Notes: generated by a model not told the origin, from the sequence alone. DNA of 44,724 bases from Pelagibius sp. (GCF_028289705.1 NZ_JANQOI010000117.1:1-44724); one strand, 5' to 3'; positions 1 to 8,163 are shown, counted from the first letter of the stretch. Program-made: numbers and translations.

Positions 1-189
1 ACCGACGACAAGCCGCTGACCGTCACCCTTTCGCGCAAGCCGGACGGGATGATGGCAGCCGCCCTGGGCGAGCAGGCGCTGTTCGAGGCCCGCGACCAAA
101 GCTTCCGCGACCCCTTCGCCGGCGTCCTCATCGCCAACCGCGGCGGCGACTACGCGGTCAAACGGATGACCGTGAGAGGGACGGATTAA
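1..189 (+). CDS. 3' end of an unrecognised gene (partial)
   Basis: The first reading frame is open from the window edge to a TAA at 187-189 and encodes 62 residues. The start and most of the protein lie outside the window. The visible tail is mixed polar/hydrophobic and contains the phrases RDPFAGVLIANRGGDYAVK and ends in MTVRGTD. This is the kind of beta-rich ending seen in secreted concanavalin-like or other beta-sandwich domains, but that is only an impression. No catalytic motif is visible and I do not assign a family. The frame has the same GC-rich codon use as its neighbours, so it is likely a real C-terminus. Confidence 0.6.
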   Translation, partial: TDDKPLTVTLSRKPDGMMAAALGEQALFEARDQSFRDPFAGVLIANRGGDYAVKRMTVRGTD

Positions 190-236
190 GTGGACGTCGC
201 TACCGACGGGGAATCAAAAGCCGGTACTGCAGACCT

Positions 237-626
237 GTGGTGAAACGGGTTGTTACGACAATGCTGCTGATGCTGTCTGCCGCAACCCCGACAGTCTGGG
301 CAGACACAACGCAGGACTCGAAACCGCCTTGTCCCCACGAGATCTGGTGGCTGCCGTGCCAGGTCAATACAGAGAAATCGGATGAGATCGAGAGGCTGAT
401 CGCAGAGGAACTCTATGTCGGCGCATCCTCGGAGGCCATCGAGGCCTTCTTCGAACGCCATGGGATCCTCTATTCCTATGACGAGTTCGACGATCGATAC
501 CAGGCCGTCATCCGCGACGTATCTGGTGATGCTGTGCTGGACCAAGCCGTATCGATCTATGTGTATATTGACGAAAACGGAGACTTTGAGGGATCAGAAG
601 TCGTTGATGTCTTCACTGCTCCCTAG
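237..626 (+). CDS. small secreted protein of unknown function
   Basis: The frame encodes up to 129 residues. It begins with GTG at 237 (a second GTG follows at 240 and an ATG at 261), with no convincing Shine-Dalgarno before any of them. The N-terminus has two basic residues followed by a hydrophobic run (TTMLLMLSAATPTVWA) and a plausible signal-peptidase site after WADT. The mature part is short and acidic, with two cysteines near its N-terminus (PPCPHEIWWLPCQ) that could form a disulfide. I recognise no domain. A frame on the opposite strand (186-545) looks like a shadow. The signal peptide and acidic, soluble composition favour the plus strand. The start codon is uncertain. Confidence 0.55.
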   Translation: MVKRVVTTMLLMLSAATPTVWADTTQDSKPPCPHEIWWLPCQVNTEKSDEIERLIAEELYVGASSEAIEAFFERHGILYSYDEFDDRYQAVIRDVSGDAVLDQAVSIYVYIDENGDFEGSEVVDVFTAP

Positions 627-644
627 GTTTCCGATCCCACTCCC

Positions 645-677
645 GTCACCCTCGTGCTTGTCACGAGGGTCCATTCC
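645..677 (-). repeat. palindromic intergenic repeat, copy 1
   Basis: A 9-bp perfect stem (ACCCTCGTG at 648-656, CACGAGGGT at 662-670) encloses the loop CTTGT, flanked by GTC on the left and CCATTCC on the right. It matches the reverse complement of the second copy at 734-765. It lies just after the small secreted gene and could also act as a transcription end or RNA stabiliser. The rest of the stretch from 627 to 916 holds only these two repeats. Confidence 0.8.
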
Positions 678-733
678 TCAGTCGCAGGATGGCTGACGAG
701 ATGAGCTTCGTCGGGGTTCCGAGTCTAGCCGTG

Positions 734-765
734 CAATGGATGCTCGGGACAAGCCCGAGCATGAC
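734..765 (+). repeat. palindromic intergenic repeat, copy 2 (inverted)
   Basis: A 9-bp perfect stem (ATGCTCGGG at 740-748, CCCGAGCAT at 754-762) has loop ACAAG and is preceded by CAATGG. Read on the minus strand it aligns without gaps to copy 1. The differences inside the stem come as matched pairs, so pairing is kept in both copies. Confidence 0.8.
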
Positions 766-916
766 AGGTGAGATGACAGTTCATCTGTGCATCCCGGCGG
801 ATGGGTTTCGGAGCGCGGTTGTGGTGCGGACGCATCCGCTCTCCTGACCAAGCGATTTCTCTCCGAGCGTCAGCCTGGAGATTGCCCCACGGAAGCCAAG
901 CCCAGCGGGCAGGCGC

Positions 917-2302
917 CTACATCGAAATCCGGAGGTTGGAGACCTGGCGGGCGATGTCGCGGAAGGCCTGCTTCAGCTCGGTTCCGGTCTCCGGCAGGTA
1001 GACGTGCTCGGCGTCGGTCGCGCAGTTGTTCACGAAGGACGTGGCCGAAGCGGATTCATCGACGTCGAAGCCCACGGTGTAAACCTTGATCCCGGCGGTC
1101 TTCATGTTGGTGCAGAGCGCCAGAGCCTGGTCATGGCCGTTGCCGTTGGGCGAATCCTGGTTGATCTTGTAGTTGCTGCTGCCGCTGCCGCTGGTCGAGT
1201 TCTGGGCGATCACACCGTCGAAATAGATGCTGTTGAAGACGCCGTCGGTCATGACGATGACGACCTTCAGCACCTCCTGGCCGAGGGTGACGGCACCATA
1301 GGCCGACGGCCGGCTGGCGGCGGGCCAGAGGTAGCCGAAGTTCGGCGAGACCATGTACCAGCCCCAGGCCACGCCGATCTGCCCGGCCGTGGATCCCGCG
1401 GCGGCGAGGGCGTTGATGCTGTTGTGCAGCGTCGTCTTGTTGCTGGTCAGCGGCACGATGGTCGGCGTGAGGCAGGGGTTGTAGGTGCCCGGCGGCGGGA
1501 AGTTCCGGCCCAGCGGCGCCACGTTCGGCGCGGCATCGGTGGAGAGGTTCGCGCCGGTGCGTTCGGTCACGCAGGTGCTGATCTCGTGGGTCGTCCAGGC
1601 GTTGTCGCTGGCCCGGCGGAATTCGAAGTAGCGGCAGGTCGGCTCGGCCGGATAGGTGCAGGTGTCGTTGGTAAAGGTGCCGCGCACCTGGTCGGCATAG
1701 GCCCCGACGTTGACGCCCATCGAATAGGGCACGATGGCTACCTTCGAATAGAAGGGGTCCTGGATGTCCTGGACCACGATGTCCACCAGCTCGTTGGCGG
1801 CCGCCCTCAAGTCGGTGATGCGCTGGCCGGCCATGGAGCCCGTCACGTCCAGCACCAGGGAAACCTCCACGTCGCGGGAGGAGAGTGTTGCCTCCGCGGT
1901 GGCCGCGACGTCGGTGTAGTCGGTCCCCAGGGCGCTCATGAAGAAGGTTGGAATGGTCGCCTTCGCCGTCACCGTGATCGTGCGGTTCTCGTCGTCCGGC
2001 GTGATCTGCAGCGGCTCCAGCACCGCGCCCATGTAGTCGGACTGGAAGTTGGCGTCGAAGAACCTCTGGATGTCCGCATCGCGGGTCGGGCTGGCATAGT
2101 TGCGCGCACCCGCCAGAGCCGCGGCATCCACCGCCGCCGCCAACTGGGAGCGCACGTTGTATGCCACGGAGGTATCCACGGCGACGCCGACCCCGCCGAC
2201 GACGGCGAGCGTGCCGATGGTGAAAAAGATACTGGCATTGCCGCGGGCATCGCGCCGAAAGCGCGCCCACGTCCCTTGTACGCTTTTGATTATTGTGCGC
2301 AT
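917..2302 (-). CDS. TadG-like pilus protein with TadE segment and von Willebrand A domain
   Basis: The likely start is ATG at 2302, which has GGGAG about 8 bases upstream and gives 461 residues. The frame stays open further upstream, but that extension has no protein-like character. The N-terminus (about residues 10-60) is a TadE/TadG-type segment: a basic stretch (RRDARGN), one membrane helix (IFFTIGTLAVVGGVGVAVD) and then an alanine-rich helix with QLAAAVDAAALAGA. A von Willebrand A domain follows, with a MIDAS-type motif DVTGSM (threonine in the usual serine position) and a later VVIVMTDGVFNS strand. TadG-like proteins are thought to help assemble or anchor Flp/Tad pili at the envelope, and this one should be membrane-anchored with the A domain outside. 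No other tad gene is in the window, so it is an orphan here and its partner is unknown. Confidence 0.85.
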   Translation of the reverse strand: MRTIIKSVQGTWARFRRDARGNASIFFTIGTLAVVGGVGVAVDTSVAYNVRSQLAAAVDAAALAGARNYASPTRDADIQRFFDANFQSDYMGAVLEPLQITPDDENRTITVTAKATIPTFFMSALGTDYTDVAATAEATLSSRDVEVSLVLDVTGSMAGQRITDLRAAANELVDIVVQDIQDPFYSKVAIVPYSMGVNVGAYADQVRGTFTNDTCTYPAEPTCRYFEFRRASDNAWTTHEISTCVTERTGANLSTDAAPNVAPLGRNFPPPGTYNPCLTPTIVPLTSNKTTLHNSINALAAAGSTAGQIGVAWGWYMVSPNFGYLWPAASRPSAYGAVTLGQEVLKVVIVMTDGVFNSIYFDGVIAQNSTSGSGSSNYKINQDSPNGNGHDQALALCTNMKTAGIKVYTVGFDVDESASATSFVNNCATDAEHVYLPETGTELKQAFRDIARQVSNLRISM

Positions 2303-2636
2303 CGCGGGGGTCTCCCCGGAAGTCCATTTCGCAAGAGGTCCAGGGTAGCGATTCAGGGTCAATAGTCCGTTAAGACTCGGGCGAATTTCAGGGTCGAAGC
2401 CGTGTGCGGTCCTGAAACAGGAATGCGCAGAAACGCTCGGAAAACGCGGCAGGTTGCGCGCAAACTCCATCAACTTTGAGTCAAGTTGCCGCCGATTGCT
2501 TACCGCAGCGTGGTGCGACCGCACCGGGGTCAGGCGGCCGTCACGGAGTGCGCCATTGGCAGCAACGTTGCAGCAGCAATCCGGCTGGGCGAAGCACGCC
2601 TTCCCCCGTTCCGGACCGCGGTCTATCTTAGGCCCT
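2303..2636. other. 334-bp divergent intergenic region
   Basis: This non-coding stretch separates the TadG-like gene (minus) from the helicase (plus). Open frames run through it in both directions, but they are only upstream extensions of the two genes. A TATCTTA at 2624-2630 lies 7 bases before the helicase GTG and resembles a -10 element; the matching -35 (TTCCCC at 2601) is poor. I see no clear operator or RNA structure. Confidence 0.5.
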
Positions 2637-5114
2637 GTGAGCCAGCCAGCCCTTCTCAGCGAGTCGAACCTCTCCGCCCTGCCGCCGGTCTTCGCGGACT
2701 GGTTCGCGGCGCGCGGCTGGCAGCCGCATCCGCACCAGCTGCAGATGCTGCGAGCGGCGGAGGCCGGGGAGTCGGCGCTGCTCATCGCCCCCACCGGCGG
2801 CGGCAAGACCCTGGCCGGCTTCCTGCCCAGTCTCGTGGACCTCGCCGGAGGGCAGCACACGGGGCTGCACACGCTCTACATCTCCCCCTTGAAGGCCCTG
2901 GCGGTGGACATCCACCGCAACCTGACCCGGCCCATCGAGGAGATGGGATTGGCGATCCCCTGCGAGACCCGCACCGGCGACACGCCGCAGTCCAAACGCC
3001 AGCGTCAGCGGCGCCGGCCGCCGGCAATCCTGATGACCACGCCGGAGTCCCTCGCCCTGCTGCTGTCCTACTACGACGCGCCGCAGGTCTTCGCCGGCTT
3101 GAAGTGCGTGGTGATCGACGAGCTGCACGCCCTGGCCGGCACCAAACGCGGGGATCTGCTGGCGCTCGGCCTGGCGCGGCTGCAGACCCTCAGCCCCGGC
3201 TGCCGCCGGGTCGGCCTCTCGGCGACGGTGCACGATCCTGACTGGCTGGCGGCCTGGCTCTCCCCCACGGCCGATCCCACCGGCGTGCGCCGCATCCTCG
3301 GCCGCGACGGCGCCGAGCCGGTCGTGGAGATCCTCACCACCAAGGAGTATCTGCCCTGGTCCGGCCGCATGGGCATGCACGCCGTCGCCGAGGTCTATGA
3401 GAAGATCAAGACCGCCGGCACCACCCTGGTCTTCGTCAACACCCGCGCCCAGGCGGAATTGGTGTTCCAGGAGCTCTGGCGGCTGAACGACGACGGCCTT
3501 GCCATCGCCCTGCACCACGGCAGCCTCGCCGTCGAGCAACGCCGCAAGGTTGAGGCCGCCATGGCGGCGGGCCGGCTGCGCGCGGTGGTCGCCACCTCCT
3601 CCCTCGACCTGGGCATCGACTGGGCCGCCGTCGACCTGGTGGTGCAGGTCGGCGCGCCCAAGGGCTCTGCCCGGCTGCTGCAGCGCATCGGCCGCGCCAA
3701 CCACCAGCTCGACCAGCCGAGCCGGGCATTGTTGGTGCCGGCCAACCGCTTCGAGGTGTTGGAGTGCCGCGCCGCCCTGGAGGCGGTGGCCGCGCGCAGC
3801 CTGGACGGCGACCCGCCGCGCCCCGGCGGACTTGATGTGTTGTCTCAACACATCCTGGGAACCGCCTGCGCCGGACCCTTCGCCGCCGACGACCTCTACC
3901 GAGAAATCACCCGAGCCTATCCCTATAAGTCGCTGACCAGAAAGGATTTCGACCGCACTCTAGATTTCGTCGCGACAGGCGGCTACGCCCTCAAGACCTA
4001 TGAGCGCTACCGCCGCCTGGGCCTTGATGCCCATGGCCTTTACCGGGTTGCGCACATCGCCCATGTGAAGCGCTACCGCATGAACGTCGGCACCATCGTC
4101 GAGGCCCCGGTGTTGAAAATCCGCATGAGGAACGGGCGCGTACTGGGCGAAGTGGAAGAGTATTTCGTCAACGGGCTGGTCCCCGGCGACACCTTCTTCT
4201 TCGCCGGCCAACTGCTCTGCTTCGAGGGCATGCGCGACAACACGGTGCTGGTGAGCCGCGGCAAGGGCGGCGAGCCCCGGGTGCCGGTCTATGCCGGCGG
4301 GCGGCTGCCGCTCTCCACCCATCTGGCCGAGCGGGTGCGCGGCATCCTGGAGAACCCGGAGCGCTGGCACGACCTGCCGCCGGCGGTCGCCGAATGGCTG
4401 CGCCTGCAGCGCTGGCGCTCGGTGCTGCCGGACACCGCCGGGCTGCTGGTGGAGACCTTCCCGCGCGGCGAGAAGGAGTTCCTCGTCGCCTACTGCTTCG
4501 AGGGGCGCAACGCCCACCAGACCCTCGGCATGCTGCTGACCCGGCGCATGGAGCGGGCCGGCCTCTCCCCCCTCGGCTTCGTCGCCACCGACTACGTCAT
4601 CGCGGTCTGGAGCCTGAAGCCCGCCGAAGACATGGCCGCCCTCTTCGACCAGGACATGCTGGGCGACGACCTGGAGGAATGGATGGCCGAGTCCTCCATG
4701 CTCCGGCGCACCTTCCGCAAGGTGGCGGTGATCGCCGGGCTCATCGAGGCGCGCTCGCCCGGCCAGGAGAAGTCCGGCCGCCAGGTCACCTTCAACGCCG
4801 ATCTGATCTATGACGTGCTGCGCCGCCACGAACCCGACCACATCCTGCTGCAGGCGACCCGCGCCGATGCGGCCGGCGGCCTCACCGACATCGGCCGCCT
4901 GGCGGAGATGCTGAAGCGCGTGCAGGGGCGCATCGAACACCGCCGGCTGGAGAAGATCTCGCCCTTGGCCGTGCCGGTGCTGCTGGACATTGGCCGCGAG
5001 CAGGTCTACGGCAGCGGCCTCGACGAGTTGCTGGACGAAGGCGCCCAGGCGCTGATCGAGGAAGCCACCGAGGGCATGGATGTCGGGGTCGGTCAGGCGG
5101 AGCTGCCGCTGTGA
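2637..5114 (+). CDS. ligase-associated DNA damage response DEXH-box helicase (Lhr-like)
   Basis: I choose GTG at 2637, giving 825 residues, a length typical for this family. The 61 residues of open frame before it look non-coding. Superfamily 2 motifs appear in order: Walker A APTGGGKT (51-58), DELH (161-164), SAT (195-197), then in the second RecA domain VFVNTRAQAE, ATSSLDLGIDW and a QRIGRANH arginine-finger motif. The C-terminal half matches the winged-helix/Lhr core. Members of this family usually lie with an ATP-dependent DNA ligase, an exonuclease and the phosphoesterase PdeM, and are inferred to process DNA ends or remodel nucleic acid during repair. Here the stop overlaps the pdeM start by 4 bases (GTGA), so the two are translationally coupled. 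The ligase and exonuclease are not adjacent. Confidence 0.92.
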   Translation: MSQPALLSESNLSALPPVFADWFAARGWQPHPHQLQMLRAAEAGESALLIAPTGGGKTLAGFLPSLVDLAGGQHTGLHTLYISPLKALAVDIHRNLTRPIEEMGLAIPCETRTGDTPQSKRQRQRRRPPAILMTTPESLALLLSYYDAPQVFAGLKCVVIDELHALAGTKRGDLLALGLARLQTLSPGCRRVGLSATVHDPDWLAAWLSPTADPTGVRRILGRDGAEPVVEILTTKEYLPWSGRMGMHAVAEVYEKIKTAGTTLVFVNTRAQAELVFQELWRLNDDGLAIALHHGSLAVEQRRKVEAAMAAGRLRAVVATSSLDLGIDWAAVDLVVQVGAPKGSARLLQRIGRANHQLDQPSRALLVPANRFEVLECRAALEAVAARSLDGDPPRPGGLDVLSQHILGTACAGPFAADDLYREITRAYPYKSLTRKDFDRTLDFVATGGYALKTYERYRRLGLDAHGLYRVAHIAHVKRYRMNVGTIVEAPVLKIRMRNGRVLGEVEEYFVNGLVPGDTFFFAGQLLCFEGMRDNTVLVSRGKGGEPRVPVYAGGRLPLSTHLAERVRGILENPERWHDLPPAVAEWLRLQRWRSVLPDTAGLLVETFPRGEKEFLVAYCFEGRNAHQTLGMLLTRRMERAGLSPLGFVATDYVIAVWSLKPAEDMAALFDQDMLGDDLEEWMAESSMLRRTFRKVAVIAGLIEARSPGQEKSGRQVTFNADLIYDVLRRHEPDHILLQATRADAAGGLTDIGRLAEMLKRVQGRIEHRRLEKISPLAVPVLLDIGREQVYGSGLDELLDEGAQALIEEATEGMDVGVGQAELPL

Positions 5115-5815
5115 GCGACGCCGTCCGACGCAACGACAGCCCCGCCGACCGCCTGGTGGTCAACGGCGTCGAGCTGACCGCCGATCTCTCCGGCGCTCTC
5201 CTCTGGCCGGCGCGGCGCCTCGCCGTCGTCGCCGACCTGCATTTCGAGAAGGGCTCGGCCTTTGCCGAGCGCGGGCAGTTGCTGCCGCCCTACGACACGG
5301 CGGCGACCCTCGACAAGCTGGAGGCGGTGCTGATGCGGCACCGGGTCGAGAAGCTGATCTGCCTGGGCGATTCCTTTCACGACCAGCGCGCGGCGGACCG
5401 CCTTCCAACATCGGTTGCCGAACGGTTGCGGAGCCTCACCGCCCGCCACGACTGGATCTGGATCGCCGGCAACCATGATCCGGCGCCGCCGGAGGATCTC
5501 GGTGGCCAAATCGCCGGGGACTGGACTGAAGGCGCCCTCACCTTCCGCCACGAAGCCGAGCCCCGGGCCTCGGCCGGCGAGGTCTCCGGCCACTTCCACC
5601 CCAAGGCCGCCGTGCGCGTGCGCAACCGGCGGCTCTCGGCCCCCTGCTTCGTCACAGACGGGCGGCGCCTGATCCTGCCGGCCTTCGGCGCCTATACCGG
5701 CGGCCTCAACGTCCTCGACCCGGCCATCGCCGGGCTCTTCGCGCGCCGCTTTCAGGTGACCCTGCTGGGCCGCAAACAGGTCTTCACGTTTCCAAGCGGC
5801 GCCCTCACCGGCTGA
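5111..5815 (+). CDS. pdeM: ligase-associated DNA damage response endonuclease PdeM
   Basis: This 234-residue calcineurin-like metallophosphoesterase begins with GTG at 5111, inside the helicase stop. The two-metal motifs are all present: DLH (42-44), GD (86-87), GNHD (120-123) and GHFH (160-163). The N-terminal phrase around DLHFEKGSAFAERG and the compact length match the PdeM group. That group is found with the Lhr-like helicase and is annotated as a DNA-repair endonuclease/phosphodiesterase. It is cytoplasmic, with no signal peptide. The 4-base overlap with the helicase implies one transcript and probably joint action. The exact substrate is not shown by the sequence. Confidence 0.92.
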   Translation: MSDAVRRNDSPADRLVVNGVELTADLSGALLWPARRLAVVADLHFEKGSAFAERGQLLPPYDTAATLDKLEAVLMRHRVEKLICLGDSFHDQRAADRLPTSVAERLRSLTARHDWIWIAGNHDPAPPEDLGGQIAGDWTEGALTFRHEAEPRASAGEVSGHFHPKAAVRVRNRRLSAPCFVTDGRRLILPAFGAYTGGLNVLDPAIAGLFARRFQVTLLGRKQVFTFPSGALTG

Positions 5816-5832
5816 CCCGGTCGCGCAAATCG

Positions 5833-5866
5833 AAGCGGCCGCCTCCAGTGAGGGAGACGGCCGCTT
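5833..5866. terminator. bidirectional hairpin between pdeM and the fasciclin gene
   Basis: AAGCGGCCG (5833-5841) pairs perfectly with CGGCCGCTT (5858-5866), and a small inner CCTC/GAGG stem can form in the loop. The hairpin is followed by TTTCTG on the plus side and CGATTTG on the minus side. It sits 17 bases after the pdeM stop and about 57 bases after the convergent fasciclin stop, so it can end both transcripts. Confidence 0.75.
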
Positions 5867-5923
5867 TCTGCCGCAGCCACGTTGGGGAACGGGTCGGCTG
5901 CGGGATGTGAACGCCGTCGATGG

Positions 5924-6412
5924 CTACTGCGGCAGGACCACAGTATCGATGACGTGGATGACGCCGTTGGAGGTCTCGATGTCGGCCTGGATCACCTTGG
6001 CGTTGTCGACGGAAACGCCGCCGTTCAAGGTGTTGATGCTGAGCTTGTTGCCCTGGACCGTGCCGGCCTTGAGCTGCTTGTTCAGGATGTCGCCGGACAT
6101 GACCTTGCCGGGCACCACGTGATAGGTCAGCACCGCCACGAGCTGATCCTTGTTCTCCGGCTTCAGCAGGTTTTCGACAGTGCCGGCAGGCAGCTTGGCG
6201 AAGGCTTCATCGGTCGGCGCGAAAACGGTGAAGGGTCCGTCGCCCTTCAGCGTGTCGACCAGGCCCGCGGCCTTCACCGCCGCCACCAGGGTTTCGAACT
6301 GCCCGGCGGACACGGCAGTGTCGACGATATCGGCGGCCTTGGCAGCGACGGCGGAAAGGGCGAGAGGCGCCGCGACGACTGCAGCGAGAAGCGCACGCGA
6401 AAGCGATTTCAT
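5924..6412 (-). CDS. secreted fasciclin (FAS1) domain protein
   Basis: The frame encodes 162 residues from ATG at 6412, with a strong GGAGGAG ribosome site. A signal peptide is clear ([21 protein letters not shown], cleavage near AAKAAD). The rest is a single FAS1 domain. It has the conserved first box [17 protein letters not shown] and the second box around LTYHVVPG (the usual YH motif), and it ends in [12 protein letters not shown]. The length is normal for one-domain bacterial members. FAS1 proteins mediate adhesion or surface interactions, but the exact role in proteobacteria is often unknown. In Rhodobacter sphaeroides a fasciclin gene belongs to the singlet-oxygen (sigma-E/ChrR) response along with a photolyase, and here too it is divergent from a photolyase. 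That shared regulation is inference. Confidence 0.93.
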   Translation of the reverse strand: MKSLSRALLAAVVAAPLALSAVAAKAADIVDTAVSAGQFETLVAAVKAAGLVDTLKGDGPFTVFAPTDEAFAKLPAGTVENLLKPENKDQLVAVLTYHVVPGKVMSGDILNKQLKAGTVQGNKLSINTLNGGVSVDNAKVIQADIETSNGVIHVIDTVVLPQ

Positions 6413-6582
6413 GGAAAAATCTCCTCCAAAGTTATGGTGTCATGCTGGAACGAAGGCGGCGGTCGTTGGGTCAACCGGATCCTTGCCGCGATCTTCTCGG
6501 CCTCCGCTTGGTTGCCGAAGTAGGGCACCGGTCAACTGCGTCAAGCCGTTGATCGAAAAAAGAAAAAATTATTCACCCGGGG

Positions 6583-6612
6583 TGATCGCGAAGCTGTGGC
6601 ATTGCGTATAAG
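6583..6612 (+). promoter_or_regulatory. candidate sigma-E (ECF)-type promoter for the photolyase gene
   Basis: TGATCG (6583-6588) is followed after 18 bases by TATAAG (6607-6612), continuing as AA. This resembles the TGATCC-N18-TA-rich pattern of the alphaproteobacterial singlet-oxygen sigma factor. It lies 99 bases before the phrB ATG. A short inverted repeat, TCACC-CGG-GGTGA (6573-6585), overlaps its upstream edge. The remainder of the 299-bp gap (6413-6711) has an A-rich run near 6557-6570 and no gene. Confidence 0.45.
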
Positions 6613-6711
6613 AAATCTTCGGGAGGGACGCGCGCCCATCCACAGTCCGGCCACAGGAAAGTCACAAGGGGCGTTGCGCGATGGCCTCAGGACCTGCATG
6701 ACTGAGCATTG

Positions 6712-8163
6712 ATGAGCCCTTCGCCAAGTCTTCTCTGGTTTCGCCAGGACCTGCGCATCGCCGACAACCCGGCGCTGCGTGCGGCCCGCGCGCGCGGCGA
6801 AGCGGTTCTCGCGCTCTACATCCTCGATGACGAGACCGCCGGTGCATGGCGGGCCGGCGGCGCGGCGCGCTGGTGGCTGCATCATTCGCTGACCGCCCTC
6901 GACCGGGACCTGCAGCGGCTCGGCGCAAAGCTCTGCCTGCGGCGTGGCAGGGCCACCGAGATCCTGCCGGCCCTGACTGCCGAAATCGGTGCCGGAGCCG
7001 TGTTCTGGAACCGCTGCTACGAACCCTGGGCCATTGCGCGCGATAAAGTCCTGAAGGCACAGCTCCGCGACGCCGGCCTGACGGTCGAGAGTTTCAACGG
7101 CGCCCTGCTCCATGAGCCCTGGGCGATCACCACCGGCCAGGGCGGCCCCTACAAGGTCTTCACGCCGTTCTGGAAAGCCCTGCTCGCCGCACCCCCGCCG
7201 CCCGCCCCTGAGGCGGCACCGCAGCGCATCGACGGCCTGCAGGAAGTGGCGAGCGAGCGCCTGGACGATTGGGCGCTGCTGCCGACAACGCCGGACTGGG
7301 CCGGCGGCCTGCGCGAGACCTGGACGCCGGGGGAAGAGGGCGCCGCCGCCTGCCTCGACACCTTTCTGGACCAGGCCGCCGAAGGCTATCCGGACCAGCG
7401 CGACCGGCCGGACCGCCGCGGCACCTCCCGCCTCTCCCCCCATCTCCATTGGGGCGAGATATCGCCGCGCCAGGTCTGGCATGCGGGTCAGCGAGCCATC
7501 GCCGCCGGCACCCACAGCGAGCGCGGCGTCATGGCCTTTCTGCGTCAACTGGGCTGGCGCGATTTCTCCCATGTCCTGCTCTACCACTGGCCGGACTTCC
7601 CGGAACAGTCCTGGCGCCACGAGTTCGACGCCTTTCCCTGGCGCGAGGACGAGGCGGCCTTCACCGCCTGGTGTCGTGGGCGCACCGGCTATCCCATCGT
7701 CGACGCCGGCATGCGCGAACTCTGGCACAGCGGCTGGATGCACAACCGCGTGCGGATGATCACGGCCTCCTTCCTGATCAAGGATCTGCTGATCCCCTGG
7801 CAGCGCGGCGAGGCCTGGTTCTGGGACACCCTGGTGGATGCCGACCTCGCCAACAATGCGGCGGGCTGGCAGTGGGTTGCCGGTTCGGGCGCCGACGCCG
7901 CCCCCTACTTCCGCATTTTCAATCCGGTGACCCAGGGCGAGAAGTTCGACCCCGAGGGTGCCTACATCCGCCGCTGGCTGCCGGAGCTCGCGGCCCTGCC
8001 CGATGCCGTCCTGCACAAGCCCTGGGAAGCGCCGCCGGAGGTGCTGGAAGCGGCGGGCGTCACCCTCGGCGCGCGCTATCCGCGCCCCATCGTCGATCAC
8101 AAGGCGGCGCGCCAGCGCGCACTGGCAGGCTACGAAACGGTGAAAAGGCAGGCAGCGGGCTAA
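6712..8163 (+). CDS. phrB: deoxyribodipyrimidine photolyase (class I CPD photolyase/cryptochrome family)
   Basis: The protein has 483 residues from ATG at 6712; a TTG directly before it (6709) is an alternative start. It begins with the antenna-domain signature LLWFRQDLRIADNPAL and ends with the FAD-binding domain. That domain contains TSRLSPHLHWGEISPRQVW, the Trp-rich GRTGYPIVDAGMREL and HNRVRM stretches, DADLANNAAGWQW and YFRIFNP. These fit light-driven repair of cyclobutane pyrimidine dimers in DNA, using FAD and an antenna cofactor. The full length and intact FAD motifs indicate an active enzyme. A sigma-E-like promoter precedes it. Its stop overlaps the convergent DinB gene by 4 bases. 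A cryptochrome role cannot be excluded from sequence alone. Confidence 0.95.
   Translation: MSPSPSLLWFRQDLRIADNPALRAARARGEAVLALYILDDETAGAWRAGGAARWWLHHSLTALDRDLQRLGAKLCLRRGRATEILPALTAEIGAGAVFWNRCYEPWAIARDKVLKAQLRDAGLTVESFNGALLHEPWAITTGQGGPYKVFTPFWKALLAAPPPPAPEAAPQRIDGLQEVASERLDDWALLPTTPDWAGGLRETWTPGEEGAAACLDTFLDQAAEGYPDQRDRPDRRGTSRLSPHLHWGEISPRQVWHAGQRAIAAGTHSERGVMAFLRQLGWRDFSHVLLYHWPDFPEQSWRHEFDAFPWREDEAAFTAWCRGRTGYPIVDAGMRELWHSGWMHNRVRMITASFLIKDLLIPWQRGEAWFWDTLVDADLANNAAGWQWVAGSGADAAPYFRIFNPVTQGEKFDPEGAYIRRWLPELAALPDAVLHKPWEAPPEVLEAAGVTLGARYPRPIVDHKAARQRALAGYETVKRQAAG

Noticed and set aside
186-545. Minus-strand frame opposite the small secreted protein
   Set aside because: It is Cys/Arg-rich without a domain, whereas the plus-strand frame has a signal peptide.
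1004-2365. 453-residue plus-strand frame rich in Gly/Arg/His/Val opposite the TadG-like gene
   Set aside because: It is a shadow of the minus-strand vWA protein, which has clear TadE and MIDAS motifs.
2454-2636. 61-residue N-terminal extension of the helicase
   Set aside because: The extension has no helicase-like sequence and lies upstream of a promoter-like element. GTG at 2637 gives the family length.
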